Below are positions 34,529-42,133 of a stretch of 47,707 bases of DNA, piece by piece. A program made the position numbers and the translations under genes. The DNA is from a virus. Under the pieces are notes generated by a model. It was not told the DNA's origin and did no database searches. It was given only the letters and a program-made list of their open reading frames with translations. The stretch's first letter is position 1. Every line of letters starts with the position of its first letter. The DNA lies in the IMG/VR virus record IMGVR_UViG_3300020469_002906, positions 1-47,707 of that record. One strand, written 5' to 3'.

Positions 34529-34993
34529 TTATGCGATTAATCCTAGCTTGTAAACTGTTTTACCATTCTCTTTCATAGCAGTCATTACTTTTTTATCGTT
34601 ACCATTTTCATTGTACGACACATGGACCCATCCGGAATCTGGAATACCTGGTGTGTAAAACTCAAGTATTAATTGTTTAAAATCACAATTCGCTTCTATC
34701 CACTCTGCTAATTCAGCATTTGCAACTCCGTTAATTTCTATATCGGCCGCAAATCCTTTACAATGGTCTGATGTTTTAGAACCACCTATTGCTGAATTAA
34801 GTTCAGGACTTCTATATCCTGAATTTACTCTTACTGCTTTACCATAATTTTCTCTTACTGGTTGTAAAACATTTTCACAAAGTAATTTTAAGTTTTCAAT
34901 TTCTTCTTCACCTGGTTCATTATCAATGTCTTTTCTTGTAGCTGTTTGACTTTTAATCATCTCTTTCAAAGAAAAATTATCTGATAGTTTCAT
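34529..34993 (-). CDS. M15-family peptidase, probable endolysin
   Basis: 154 residues, the size of single-domain phage D-Ala-D-Ala/L-Ala-D-Glu peptidases. NSGYRSPELNSAIGG (57-71) is the conserved fold motif. Zinc ligands fit His77 and Asp84 in SDHCKGFAADIE and His124 in GWVHVSY, with Glu111 as the likely general base. The N-terminal MKLSDNFSLKEMIKSQTA resembles other marine phage M15 lysins. It lacks a signal peptide, so a holin is needed for release; spanins are encoded at 6.8-7.6 kb. Overlaps the upstream oxygenase gene by ATGA. Confidence 0.88.
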   Translation of the reverse strand: MKLSDNFSLKEMIKSQTATRKDIDNEPGEEEIENLKLLCENVLQPVRENYGKAVRVNSGYRSPELNSAIGGSKTSDHCKGFAADIEINGVANAELAEWIEANCDFKQLILEFYTPGIPDSGWVHVSYNENGNDKKVMTAMKENGKTVYKLGLIA

Positions 34994-35928
34994 TCGTCAT
35001 ATATCCTATATGTTATGGTTACAGGTCTTTTATAAAATTCATAATTAGTAGGGTCTATGGCACCGCCTTGAGTGTCTTTTCTTTGTTCATTTGTATCTGT
35101 ACAAAAATAAAGACAATCACTTCCAATTTCACTTAATACTCTAGGGTCTGTCAATTCATCTTCTCTATGTTTTTCTATGTTTTCTGGCCATGCTAAATTT
35201 TCTTTTGATAAGAATAAATTATCAATTGAGAATCGAATCTTACAACCAGCATCTCTATAAGTTTGATGTAATACACAGGTATCTAGGACTACAATTTCCC
35301 CATATTTTGGTGTGTAATCAATTACATCATAGTGTTCTAATAAAAATTCTGGTGTTGGTTTATTCAACAGCCAATCTTCATCATAACTTTCTTTTGGTTG
35401 GAAATAACGAACACGATTACCAGAAACATCACCAAGAATACCTAATAAGAATGTCATACTATGTGATGAATAACCACTCCAACTATCAAAATGCAACTCC
35501 TCTGGTGCGTGTCTTGGTCTATCTAAATCTTTTTCTACAGCTAAAGGCCATTTAACTCTTAAATGAGCTGGTGTATGACAACTTTTTAATTTAGGTCCTA
35601 CGTTTGTATTCATTACTAGATTATAATATGATCTTAGAAATATATTATATTGTAATGAAGAGTGTCTTTTTGGTAATATCATACCAGTTGGTGTTATATT
35701 TGGTATTGCATTTTTTTCAGCTGCAAATTCAAAAGCATTAAGTAAATCTGCTTCGCCTTGATATTCAGGATAATTAATTACAGCTGCCAAATAATCCATT
35801 GAGCTTTTTTTCAACCAAGCTAAATCATACTTATCGGGTTTTATTATCGCTATAAAAGGGTTTATTAATTGATCTTCGTCAAATAAACTTTTAAATCTTT
35901 TTGCTCTATCCTCTAACCAACAGTTCAT
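34990..35928 (-). CDS. Putative 2OG-Fe(II) dioxygenase, tandem paralog 1
   Basis: 312 residues. The iron-site signature H-x-D is at 146-148 (EELHFDSWSGY), the distal His at 221 (VVLDTCVLHQTYRD) and Arg232 (KIRFSID) for 2-oxoglutarate. It aligns with the next upstream gene: both have ITPTGMILPK/VTPNGVIRPK, a DRPRH/ERPRS stretch 5-7 residues before H-x-D, and the closing HxxxR strand. So the two are diverged tandem duplicates. Phytanoyl-CoA dioxygenase-like enzymes and sugar or antibiotic hydroxylases share this arrangement. The flanking DUF4422-like gene suggests a glycan or small-molecule substrate. Confidence 0.72.
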   Translation of the reverse strand: MNCWLEDRAKRFKSLFDEDQLINPFIAIIKPDKYDLAWLKKSSMDYLAAVINYPEYQGEADLLNAFEFAAEKNAIPNITPTGMILPKRHSSLQYNIFLRSYYNLVMNTNVGPKLKSCHTPAHLRVKWPLAVEKDLDRPRHAPEELHFDSWSGYSSHSMTFLLGILGDVSGNRVRYFQPKESYDEDWLLNKPTPEFLLEHYDVIDYTPKYGEIVVLDTCVLHQTYRDAGCKIRFSIDNLFLSKENLAWPENIEKHREDELTDPRVLSEIGSDCLYFCTDTNEQRKDTQGGAIDPTNYEFYKRPVTITYRIYDE

Positions 35929-35929
35929 A

Positions 35930-36958
35930 TCACCTCACAAATTCTAGTATATCTTTAAAGGTTTTTGTATCAATCAACCTTAAAGATTTTGATGTTTGAT
36001 TTTTAATTGCAGCTGCATCACCTTTTATCAAACTAATTTTATCATAGTCATTATGTTTTCTCAACTCTGCAATTGATTCATCTTCAATAATAAAACTATC
36101 TCTGCCTACCCTTAAACACTCTTCATAGTTGATATGATTATCAGATTCTATATGTTTATTTGAATAGTATGGTAGAATCGTATCTTCATATTGATCTGAT
36201 TGTAAAGTAAAGTCAATAGAGATTCTTGCACCTCTACCTCTTCTTCTGGTGCCATGTAAACAGAATATATCTTGGAAGAACATACTACCAAGTTTCATTC
36301 TGGTTTTATATTCTGAGAATCTTTTATAAAGTTTACGGCCATCAGAATAGTTTGTAACTTCTTGTAAAAATGATTCATCAAATCCTATTGCTTCACCAAA
36401 AGCAACATCTATTGTTTCAAGAGAGCCAAAGACTGGTATAAGTATTGCAAAATCACAAACAGCACCAGTCCAGAAATCACTATGTAATTTATGATTTGAC
36501 CTTGGTCTTTCAAGAATAGATGGATCATCATCTGATGTAACAATTCTAATTGATAGAGGTACTCTACATTTTTTAGCTTTAACATTTGCATCTGCTAAAA
36601 TCATACCAACAGCATTTTGAATAGAATTGAATTCAGATAAGGTTTCTTTCTTTGGACGAATAACACCATTTGGTGTCACACTTGACATATCTTTAATTTT
36701 TGCAGCGTGTTGTAAAAGAAAAATCTCAAAAGAATGTTTTAAATCCGGATAAACACAATTGTTTATATCAGTATCAAGATCATGTTCTACCATATTTGCA
36801 ATAATATAATTATGGCAAGCAGCTCTTAAATTGTAAAATAAATCTTCTCTTATTTTTTTCTTTTTAATTAAACGATCACCTTGTAAATTAGGTGATATAG
36901 AATTTAAAAGTTCTGATCTTGAATCTAAAAGTTTTTCTTCATCTGAAAAATCTAACAT
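35930..36958 (-). CDS. Putative 2OG-Fe(II) dioxygenase, tandem paralog 2
   Basis: 342 residues, homologous to the gene immediately downstream over its central 170 residues. H-x-D at 159-161 (KLHSDFWTGAVCDF), His235 (FCLHGTRRRGRG) and Arg245 (ARISIDF) form the expected iron and 2-oxoglutarate site. It has an extra helical N terminus and a C-terminal extension of about 90 residues absent from its partner. One-base gap to the downstream gene, two bases after the DUF4422-like gene. Substrate unknown. Confidence 0.72.
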   Translation of the reverse strand: MLDFSDEEKLLDSRSELLNSISPNLQGDRLIKKKKIREDLFYNLRAACHNYIIANMVEHDLDTDINNCVYPDLKHSFEIFLLQHAAKIKDMSSVTPNGVIRPKKETLSEFNSIQNAVGMILADANVKAKKCRVPLSIRIVTSDDDPSILERPRSNHKLHSDFWTGAVCDFAILIPVFGSLETIDVAFGEAIGFDESFLQEVTNYSDGRKLYKRFSEYKTRMKLGSMFFQDIFCLHGTRRRGRGARISIDFTLQSDQYEDTILPYYSNKHIESDNHINYEECLRVGRDSFIIEDESIAELRKHNDYDKISLIKGDAAAIKNQTSKSLRLIDTKTFKDILEFVR

Positions 36959-36960
36959 AA

Positions 36961-37836
36961 TTATCCTAACACTACAAGTGGTACTTCAGTTTTTTTAAGT
37001 TTATTTGCGTGAATAAAAAATGGCACAAATCTCTCCATTAGGAAACCAGGATATCTCCAAGGAAAAAGCTCTGTACAATCATAAGAATTTTTTTCTTTAT
37101 CAGGATAAACTTCTTTTGTATTATCCCAAACGTGTTCCATAGCTAAAAAATATTCTGTTACTAACTGTCGCATTAAATGTTTTTTTGTTACATAAACTCC
37201 TTCAAAATTACAGAATTTACTTTCTGTAAACCATTTCATTGAAGAAGCATAACTTGGATTTGCTTTTAATATACCTTCTTTAAATAAGAACCAATATTCT
37301 TTTAATTGAGAAACAAGATATTGTGATTCAGGAGAACCATATTCTGAGAGTAGTAGATAGGGTGTCTGTCGTATTGCTACTTCACGATTAATTACTATGT
37401 CAGATTCTTTAAGGTATTTTAAAGCATTATCTTTCATTTGATCACTTGTTAATTTTTCATAATTTTCAGAGTTTGCAGGTGTACTTAGTTTTTGATTATC
37501 GTTATCTTTATCCATTAATAAAAATCTTCTGTAACAAGCTGAACCAAGATAGTCAGCATCTTGAGCGCTATTGATTGTATAATAATCTGTAGCTTGAGTG
37601 CCCATAGCTTTTAAGAATTTATCTTCAGAAACACTAGAATACCAATGACGAAAGTCATAAATGGTATTTTGGTATCTTCTAGTCTTAGTTGTGACATTTA
37701 CAAATTCACCCTTATTGCTTGGTGGGTGATGTTCATCTGGTCCTGTGCCAGCCGCAAAACAAGGAACTAACCAATCTTGGTCAAAGTGAAAGGGAAAATC
37801 TCTATGAAAATTAGTACCAATAAAAATGTTACTCAC
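36961..37836 (-). CDS. DUF4422-like glycosyltransferase, GTG start
   Basis: 291 residues from GTG at 37836, which has an ideal AAGGAG site 7 bases upstream; a TTG start further up lacks one and would run through the 56-residue gene. The family pattern appears in order: FIGTNFHRDFPFHFDQDWLVPCFAAG, then AQDADYLGSACYRRFLLMD (matching the Y-I-G-x-x-H-Y-R-R block of DUF4422) and the C-terminal RYPGFLMERFVPFFIHA. DUF4422 proteins are capsular or exopolysaccharide glycosyltransferases. With the two oxygenases that follow, it may modify a phage or host surface glycan. Confidence 0.68.
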   Translation of the reverse strand: MSNIFIGTNFHRDFPFHFDQDWLVPCFAAGTGPDEHHPPSNKGEFVNVTTKTRRYQNTIYDFRHWYSSVSEDKFLKAMGTQATDYYTINSAQDADYLGSACYRRFLLMDKDNDNQKLSTPANSENYEKLTSDQMKDNALKYLKESDIVINREVAIRQTPYLLLSEYGSPESQYLVSQLKEYWFLFKEGILKANPSYASSMKWFTESKFCNFEGVYVTKKHLMRQLVTEYFLAMEHVWDNTKEVYPDKEKNSYDCTELFPWRYPGFLMERFVPFFIHANKLKKTEVPLVVLG

Positions 37837-37999
37837 TTTTGGTCTCCTTCTTTTTCTTTTTAGAAAAATCGACCTTTGAATTTTCTGCTTCAATTACCAT
37901 TTTCTTAAAATTAGTTCTTTTTTCGCCATGTAAACTAGATAGTAAAACTTTCATCTGTTTACTCATTTTATAATTTTGAGTTGGTGCCACCGGTTTCAT
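37829..37999 (-). CDS. Small basic protein, 56 residues
   Basis: Found by hand in a 205-base gap. ATG at 37999 with a GGAG site (GGAGATATATT before the ATG), TAA at 37829, overlapping the next GTG start by 8 bases. The product is Lys-rich (KMSKQMKVLLSSLHGEKR, C-terminal KKKKKETKSE) and looks helical, probably nucleic-acid binding or an adaptor. It is the first gene after the hsp20 terminator, so it may share a promoter lying in the hsp20 region. The clear ribosome-binding site makes it likely real. Confidence 0.72.
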   Translation of the reverse strand: MKPVAPTQNYKMSKQMKVLLSSLHGEKRTNFKKMVIEAENSKVDFSKKKKKETKSE

Positions 38000-38010
38000 A
38001 ATATATCTCC

Positions 38011-38037
38011 AATAAAAGGTGAGGTGTGAACCTCACC
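38011..38037 (-). terminator. Rho-independent terminator after hsp20
   Basis: Minus-strand GGTGAGGT-TCAC-ACCTCACC, an 8-bp perfect stem with 4-base loop, followed by TTTTATT. It lies 4 bases after the Hsp20 stop. Confidence 0.85.
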
Positions 38038-38041
38038 ATAA

Positions 38042-38515
38042 CTAAGCTGCTTCTTTAGACTCCTGTAAAAGCTCGGGTTTAAGTAAGTTAAGGTCGTTTT
38101 TAATTTCAACCTTTCTTGGTTTTTTATGGTCTGGTACAACATTTTCCAAACCAACTCTTAAAATACCATCTTTAAATTCAGCACCTTTTACTTCTAAAGT
38201 ATCAGCTACAGAAAGGGTTTTAGTAAATGAACGTGTGCCTATACCTTTGTGTAAGTATTCAACACCTTCAACATCTTTTTCAGGTTTATCACCTTTGATA
38301 ATCAGGGAGTTATCCTCTACTGTAATATCAATCTCATCTTTGTTGTAACCAGCAACAGCTAATTCGACAACATATTTGTTATCATTAACCTTTAATATAT
38401 TGTGTGGTGGGAAAGATGATGCAGGTCTATTGTTCAAAATTCTTTCAACATCATCAAATACTCTTTCAAAACCCAAAGTTGAGTGTACAAGCGGTCCGAG
38501 AGTGAAATCTACCAT
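38042..38515 (-). CDS. hsp20: Small heat-shock protein, Hsp20/IbpA family
   Basis: 157 residues with a complete alpha-crystallin domain (about 37-130): NKYVVELAVAGYNKDEIDI, LIIKGDK, RSFTKTLSVADTLE, and DGILRVGLENVVP. The I-x-I/V anchor of the tail is replaced by RKVEIKN. Small heat-shock proteins hold unfolding proteins until Hsp70 refolds them, and are common in T4-like marine phages. The gene is a unit of its own, between a hairpin upstream (38552-38570) and a terminator downstream (38011-38037), with a CTAAATA late promoter element 61 bases before the ATG. Confidence 0.95.
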   Translation of the reverse strand: MVDFTLGPLVHSTLGFERVFDDVERILNNRPASSFPPHNILKVNDNKYVVELAVAGYNKDEIDITVEDNSLIIKGDKPEKDVEGVEYLHKGIGTRSFTKTLSVADTLEVKGAEFKDGILRVGLENVVPDHKKPRKVEIKNDLNLLKPELLQESKEAA

Positions 38516-38540
38516 TTTTAATTCTCCTTAAAATAAGCAA

Positions 38541-38570
38541 GTTAAACAAATGTGACCCTTTCGGCGTCAC
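38541..38570 (-). terminator. Hairpin between regA and hsp20, terminator-like
   Basis: Minus-strand stem GTGAC/GTCAC continued by CC/GG with one bulged G and a GAAA tetraloop (38552-38570), followed by ATTTGTTTAAC. It could terminate the 45-regA operon or shape the hsp20 leader if transcription starts at CTAAATA. Confidence 0.6.
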
Positions 38571-38575
38571 CATAC

Positions 38576-38582
38576 TATTTAG
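38576..38582 (-). promoter_or_regulatory. Putative late promoter element CTAAATA before hsp20
   Basis: CTAAATA, the variant reported for T4-like cyanophage late genes, directly follows the regA stop, 61 bases before the Hsp20 ATG. A hairpin lies between it and the ATG. Confidence 0.5.
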
Positions 38583-38990
38583 TCACGAAACATCATCTGG
38601 CTTCTTGCCAATATTATACTTCGCAACTAAATTCCATTCATCCTTCTCCTTGAAGGATATAATTTTTATCTGATGTAGTGGGGCAACATTATTACCAATT
38701 CTGTCTGGGTTTATAATCTTTAACAAACCCCATTCTTCTAATAGCTTTGCAATTGCATTTCTTCTTTGTATATCATTTTCGGATATATTAGATGGTTTAC
38801 CATCTAATGCAAATAATTCTTTAAAGTGTACAATATAGTACCTACCTTGTTTATGTAATATGTGACAAGATTGATACAATACTTTTTCTTTTCGTGACGA
38901 AACTCCAATTCTTGTAAGCGTTTCACGAACTTTTAAAAAGTCATCTTGTTCTCCGAGTGTAACTTCTATAAAGTTGTTTATATCTGCCAT
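38583..38990 (-). CDS. regA: RegA translational repressor
   Basis: 135 residues, aligning with T4 RegA throughout: DDFLKVRETLTRIG, EKVLYQSCHILHKQGRYYIVHFKE, RRNAIAKLLEEWGLLKII and ISFKEKDEWNLVAKYNIG. RegA binds AU-rich sequences around start codons of early genes (including 44, 45 and its own) and blocks ribosome access. Gene order 45-44-62-regA is that of T4, with two extra genes inserted here. It starts 2 bases after the gp62 stop. Confidence 0.97.
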   Translation of the reverse strand: MADINNFIEVTLGEQDDFLKVRETLTRIGVSSRKEKVLYQSCHILHKQGRYYIVHFKELFALDGKPSNISENDIQRRNAIAKLLEEWGLLKIINPDRIGNNVAPLHQIKIISFKEKDEWNLVAKYNIGKKPDDVS

Positions 38991-38992
38991 TT

Positions 38993-39385
38993 TTATTTCT
39001 TTCTACCACCTGTATCGGTAAGCTCTTTCAATTCTTGTATTTGTTCTTTGGAGAGTATTTGAGATGCTTCTAAAGCTTTTGAGTCTGATAAATTATAATA
39101 TCTCTTTATACATTCCAAATTTTCACTTTTTCCTGGTTTTAACCATTTTGAAAAAGGTCTCCTCATGGATCTCACAGTATTTAGTAAAAAGTCATTCTGC
39201 ATCTTATTATCTAAAAAATGCCTCTGATTCATCTCATTTGCAAAGATAACACAATCTTTATGATAGCTTAATGAACGATTAGTTAAGAAAGGTTTATATT
39301 CTTTCTCTGTTATATCATCAACAATAAGTTGTTTCTTACCTTGTAGTATCTGTTTTACAAATTCAAATGGGCTTGTTTTATTCAT
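38993..39385 (-). CDS. 62: DNA polymerase clamp-loader subunit, T4 gp62-like
   Basis: 130 residues. The block KPFLTNRSLSYHKDCVIFAN, then EMNQRHFLDNKMQNDFLLNT and FSKWLKPGKSENLE, is the signature of the marine T4-like clamp-loader small subunit. One gp62 joins four gp44 subunits to open gp45 and place it at primer ends. Shorter than T4 gp62 (187 residues), as is usual in this lineage. Overlaps the oxygenase gene by 8 bases, unlike T4 where 44 and 62 are adjacent. Confidence 0.93.
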   Translation of the reverse strand: MNKTSPFEFVKQILQGKKQLIVDDITEKEYKPFLTNRSLSYHKDCVIFANEMNQRHFLDNKMQNDFLLNTVRSMRRPFSKWLKPGKSENLECIKRYYNLSDSKALEASQILSKEQIQELKELTDTGGRKK

Positions 39386-39980
39386 CTGTTGTATACCAAC
39401 CTGTAATTATATATTTCTCATGTTCTTTTGTTATTTGACCTGAATGTACATGAGTGAAATAAGCAGGCCATATTACAGTTAAACCCTTAATAGCAGGTGT
39501 CGTAAATCTTTGATACTTGAAATTTGTACCACCATCAGGAACATCATTTAAGTATGTCATAAAGACCAATACTCTATTTAAATTTATACCTCTATGGTCA
39601 TTCTCAAAATGATCTAAGAAATATCCCTCACCAGGTTTATAATATTGTAATATATAATCACAAAATATATTAAACCCTTTAACATTATTTACCATTGGAT
39701 ATTTTTTAATATATTCCATCAAACATTTTTGTAACCATATTCTATAATCACTTATACATGAATCAATGTTTTTAGGGTGTATTGTTAAATCTGTTCTTTT
39801 TGTTCTCACTACTTTTTTAGTTAAACGAGCAAAACCATCTGAATCATGTTCATTGTACCTTAAAGTAGATTCATGTTTTTGTGAATTATCTTTAAAGTAT
39901 TGAACAAGATTATCACAAACATTTTCTGGTATGTACCAGCCACCAATTAACGATTCAGATGGGAAGTAATGACCTTTCAT
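39378..39980 (-). CDS. 2OG-Fe(II) oxygenase, prolyl-hydroxylase-like, inside the clamp-loader operon
   Basis: 200 residues. Resembles the oxygenases common in T4-like cyanophages: YILQYYKPGEGYFLDHFEND has the H-x-E (His124, Glu126) variant of the usual H-x-D, followed by RVLVFMTYLNDVPDGGTNFK, a late WPAYFTHVHSG with the second His (177 or 179), and KYIITGW with Lys in place of the usual Lys/Arg. Prolyl hydroxylase-type substrates are likely but unproven. It overlaps gp44 by ATGA and gp62 by 8 bases, so it is made with the replisome. Whether it modifies a replication protein is an open question. Confidence 0.82.
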   Translation of the reverse strand: MKGHYFPSESLIGGWYIPENVCDNLVQYFKDNSQKHESTLRYNEHDSDGFARLTKKVVRTKRTDLTIHPKNIDSCISDYRIWLQKCLMEYIKKYPMVNNVKGFNIFCDYILQYYKPGEGYFLDHFENDHRGINLNRVLVFMTYLNDVPDGGTNFKYQRFTTPAIKGLTVIWPAYFTHVHSGQITKEHEKYIITGWYTTDE

Positions 39981-40909
39981 TTGAAATCACACTCTACCAT
40001 TAGCTCAGTTAAACAAGCAACTGTATTAATCTCTTGATCAGATACAAATGCAGCTTTATATTGGTAATCTGCAAGTATCAGAACTGCCTTAGGTATTGAA
40101 TGTGACTTTAACTTTTCATATAGAGTGTCATAAAGTTTACGAAACAAAGTATTTGAATCAACATCATTGGTAGCGATCCATTTTCTAATCTCTTTAAAGT
40201 TCTTTTCATGGATGAGGCCCACAACTTTTTCTATCGGTACATCACCAATTTGAGCCAAAATACCAATATCAATCTTACCAAAGTTTGAATATCTTTGTAA
40301 CTCATTAATCACTCTACGAAAATCTGGAAAATGTTTCTTAATAAGTTCTACTATCACCTTATCATCATATTCAATCTTTTCATCACCAAGTATATTGGTA
40401 ATTCTTTTCATAAATTGTGATGCCATTTTGGCTTTCTCACCGTTGCGTAATGTAAAATCTACAACAGCACACCTTGAATGTAAAGGGTCGATAATACGAT
40501 TCTTATAATTACAAGTGAATATAAAAGAGCAATTACCTGCAAATTCTTCTATTGCATTACGCAAAGCAGGTTGAGTTGAGTTTGGATTAAGATAATCAGC
40601 TTCGTCTATAATAATGACCTTACGACCACCAGCTAGACTCATTGATGAAGCATAGTTCTTTATCTTAACACGGAAGGTATCAATGCCTGATTCATCAGAA
40701 CCATTGATTACGAGTGAATCACAACCAATCTCATCACACATGGCCTTTGCAACTGTTGTCTTACCAACACCTGCACCACCGCTCAGTAATAAGTTTGGTA
40801 TATTAGATTGATTTACATATTCTTGAAAAGGTTTTTTAAGTCTATCAGGTAATATGCAATCCTTTATGGCCTTTGGCCGATACTTCTCTGTCCATAATAA
40901 ATGTTCCAT
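39977..40909 (-). CDS. 44: DNA polymerase clamp-loader ATPase, T4 gp44-like
   Basis: 310 residues, an RFC-type AAA+ protein. LLWTEKYRPKAIKDCILP opens the chain, Walker A is LLSGGAGVGKTTVAKAM (about 41-57), Walker B is VIIIDEADYLN, and the SRC motif LHSRCAVV supplies the arginine finger. The C-terminal collar helices follow. Four copies assemble with gp62 and load gp45. Preceded by a strong GAGGAG site. Confidence 0.96.
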   Translation of the reverse strand: MEHLLWTEKYRPKAIKDCILPDRLKKPFQEYVNQSNIPNLLLSGGAGVGKTTVAKAMCDEIGCDSLVINGSDESGIDTFRVKIKNYASSMSLAGGRKVIIIDEADYLNPNSTQPALRNAIEEFAGNCSFIFTCNYKNRIIDPLHSRCAVVDFTLRNGEKAKMASQFMKRITNILGDEKIEYDDKVIVELIKKHFPDFRRVINELQRYSNFGKIDIGILAQIGDVPIEKVVGLIHEKNFKEIRKWIATNDVDSNTLFRKLYDTLYEKLKSHSIPKAVLILADYQYKAAFVSDQEINTVACLTELMVECDFK

Positions 40910-40933
40910 CGGAACTCCTCACATAATAAATCA

Positions 40934-41170
40934 TCATATAGATTTTCTAGAACCTGTCCTATTTGCTATTTTTATATAAACATCTTCAATAGAATCATCT
41001 ACTTCCCAATTACCTTCCTGACCTGCATATAATGTTGTAACTGTTTTCATTTCATTATTTGCATCAGTTGACAATGTAGCAAAAAAAGTATATATTTTAT
41101 CTACATTAATCCATATTTCATCAGTAACATTACCTTTGAATGAATTTTTAAATTTAACAAAATTAGCCAT
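40934..41170 (-). CDS. Small beta-rich protein between clamp and clamp loader, 78 residues
   Basis: Begins MANFVKFKNSFKGNVTDEIW and is mostly strands, then an acidic helical end (VDDSIEDVYIKIANRTG). Overlaps the clamp stop by TAATG and precedes gp44 by 24 bases. No recognised family. In T4 no gene separates 45 and 44, so this is an insertion into the operon. Confidence 0.65.
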   Translation of the reverse strand: MANFVKFKNSFKGNVTDEIWINVDKIYTFFATLSTDANNEMKTVTTLYAGQEGNWEVDDSIEDVYIKIANRTGSRKSI

Positions 41171-41856
41171 TATTCTTTCGCCTCATATTTACTACCAGTT
41201 TCAGTAGAGATCCAATACTGTAATGGTACGTCTTTATTTTTAAAATGTGAAACACCCTTAGATGATATACTTACTTCATAATTTCCTGGCATAATTTTAC
41301 TTATGTTTTCTGTTTTGAAAACCATCTTATACTGATTACCATTACCTTTATCAATCTGTAATGAATCTGTATGAGCGCTATCATCTTGACCATTGAAAGC
41401 TATTACATCAACTGTAATACCATCAGATTGAATTGCAATGTGTGGAGAACTTAAAACAGAACTCGCTTTCATAATCCAATCAAAATCTCCATTTGTAATT
41501 AAGCAGTTTATCTCAGCTTCTGGCATTACAAAGTCTTTCTCTGGTGGTAGTACAATCATTGTTGGTTCACAAAAACGATACTTAATTTTTGATCGACCTT
41601 TCATACCAACAATCATAACGTGCTTATCATCAAACTCAAATGATGGATCGTCTTTATGTAAAGAAACAACTGAAAGAAAATTGTTTAAATCATAAACACC
41701 AAAATCAGTTGGTACATCTTCACCAATTTTAGCTTCTGCTAATATATTCTTATGAGAAGATACAGTTTTAAGAACTTTACCTTTCTTAAAGAAAATACCT
41801 TGATTAATGTTCGCATAATTCTTTAGAACATTGATTGTTTTATCACTTAACTTCAT
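41170..41856 (-). CDS. 45: Sliding clamp, T4 gp45-like
   Basis: 228 residues from ATG at 41856 (GAGGTGAT site); the GTG 9 bases upstream is weaker. MKLSDKTINVLKNYANINQG matches the T4 start MKLSKDTTALLKNFATINSG, and DFGVYDLNNFLSVVSLHKDD and MPGNYEVSISSKG fit the T4 clamp. Trimeric ring that tethers polymerase to DNA; in T4 it is also the activator of late transcription together with gp33 and gp55. Starts inside the end of the DUF3310 gene. Confidence 0.96.
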   Translation of the reverse strand: MKLSDKTINVLKNYANINQGIFFKKGKVLKTVSSHKNILAEAKIGEDVPTDFGVYDLNNFLSVVSLHKDDPSFEFDDKHVMIVGMKGRSKIKYRFCEPTMIVLPPEKDFVMPEAEINCLITNGDFDWIMKASSVLSSPHIAIQSDGITVDVIAFNGQDDSAHTDSLQIDKGNGNQYKMVFKTENISKIMPGNYEVSISSKGVSHFKNKDVPLQYWISTETGSKYEAKE

Positions 41857-42133
41857 TATTATCACCTCGTTTTATATCATGATTATGTAGTGCTATTATT
41901 CCATAGTGTAACACTTTTAGAAGGTCATGTCGGCAATAGCCATCTTTTTTGCCGTACCTTTGTGCGTATTTCATAATGTTACCAATACAGAATCCTTCAC
42001 CGTGGCCACTATCTATTATAAATTCAGTTGCTTGAAATTTATCTTTTGAATAGTGTTGCCCATATGTTTGATCTATGTATTCTTTTAATTCATTGATCAA
42101 TTCATCTTCATTATATTTGTAATCTATTGTCAT
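41843..42133 (-). CDS. DUF3310 protein
   Basis: 96 residues. EFIIDSGHGEGFCIGNIMKY followed by AQRYGKKDGYCRHDLLKVLH is the DUF3310 pattern: an N-terminal helix pair followed by a Gly-rich loop. Small phage proteins of this family are sometimes annotated as nucleotide kinases, but none of the usual ATP-binding motifs is present. It overlaps gp45 by 14 bases and the glycosyltransferase-like gene by ATGA, so it is part of the early replication operon. Confidence 0.8.
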   Translation of the reverse strand: MTIDYKYNEDELINELKEYIDQTYGQHYSKDKFQATEFIIDSGHGEGFCIGNIMKYAQRYGKKDGYCRHDLLKVLHYGIIALHNHDIKRGDNNEVK

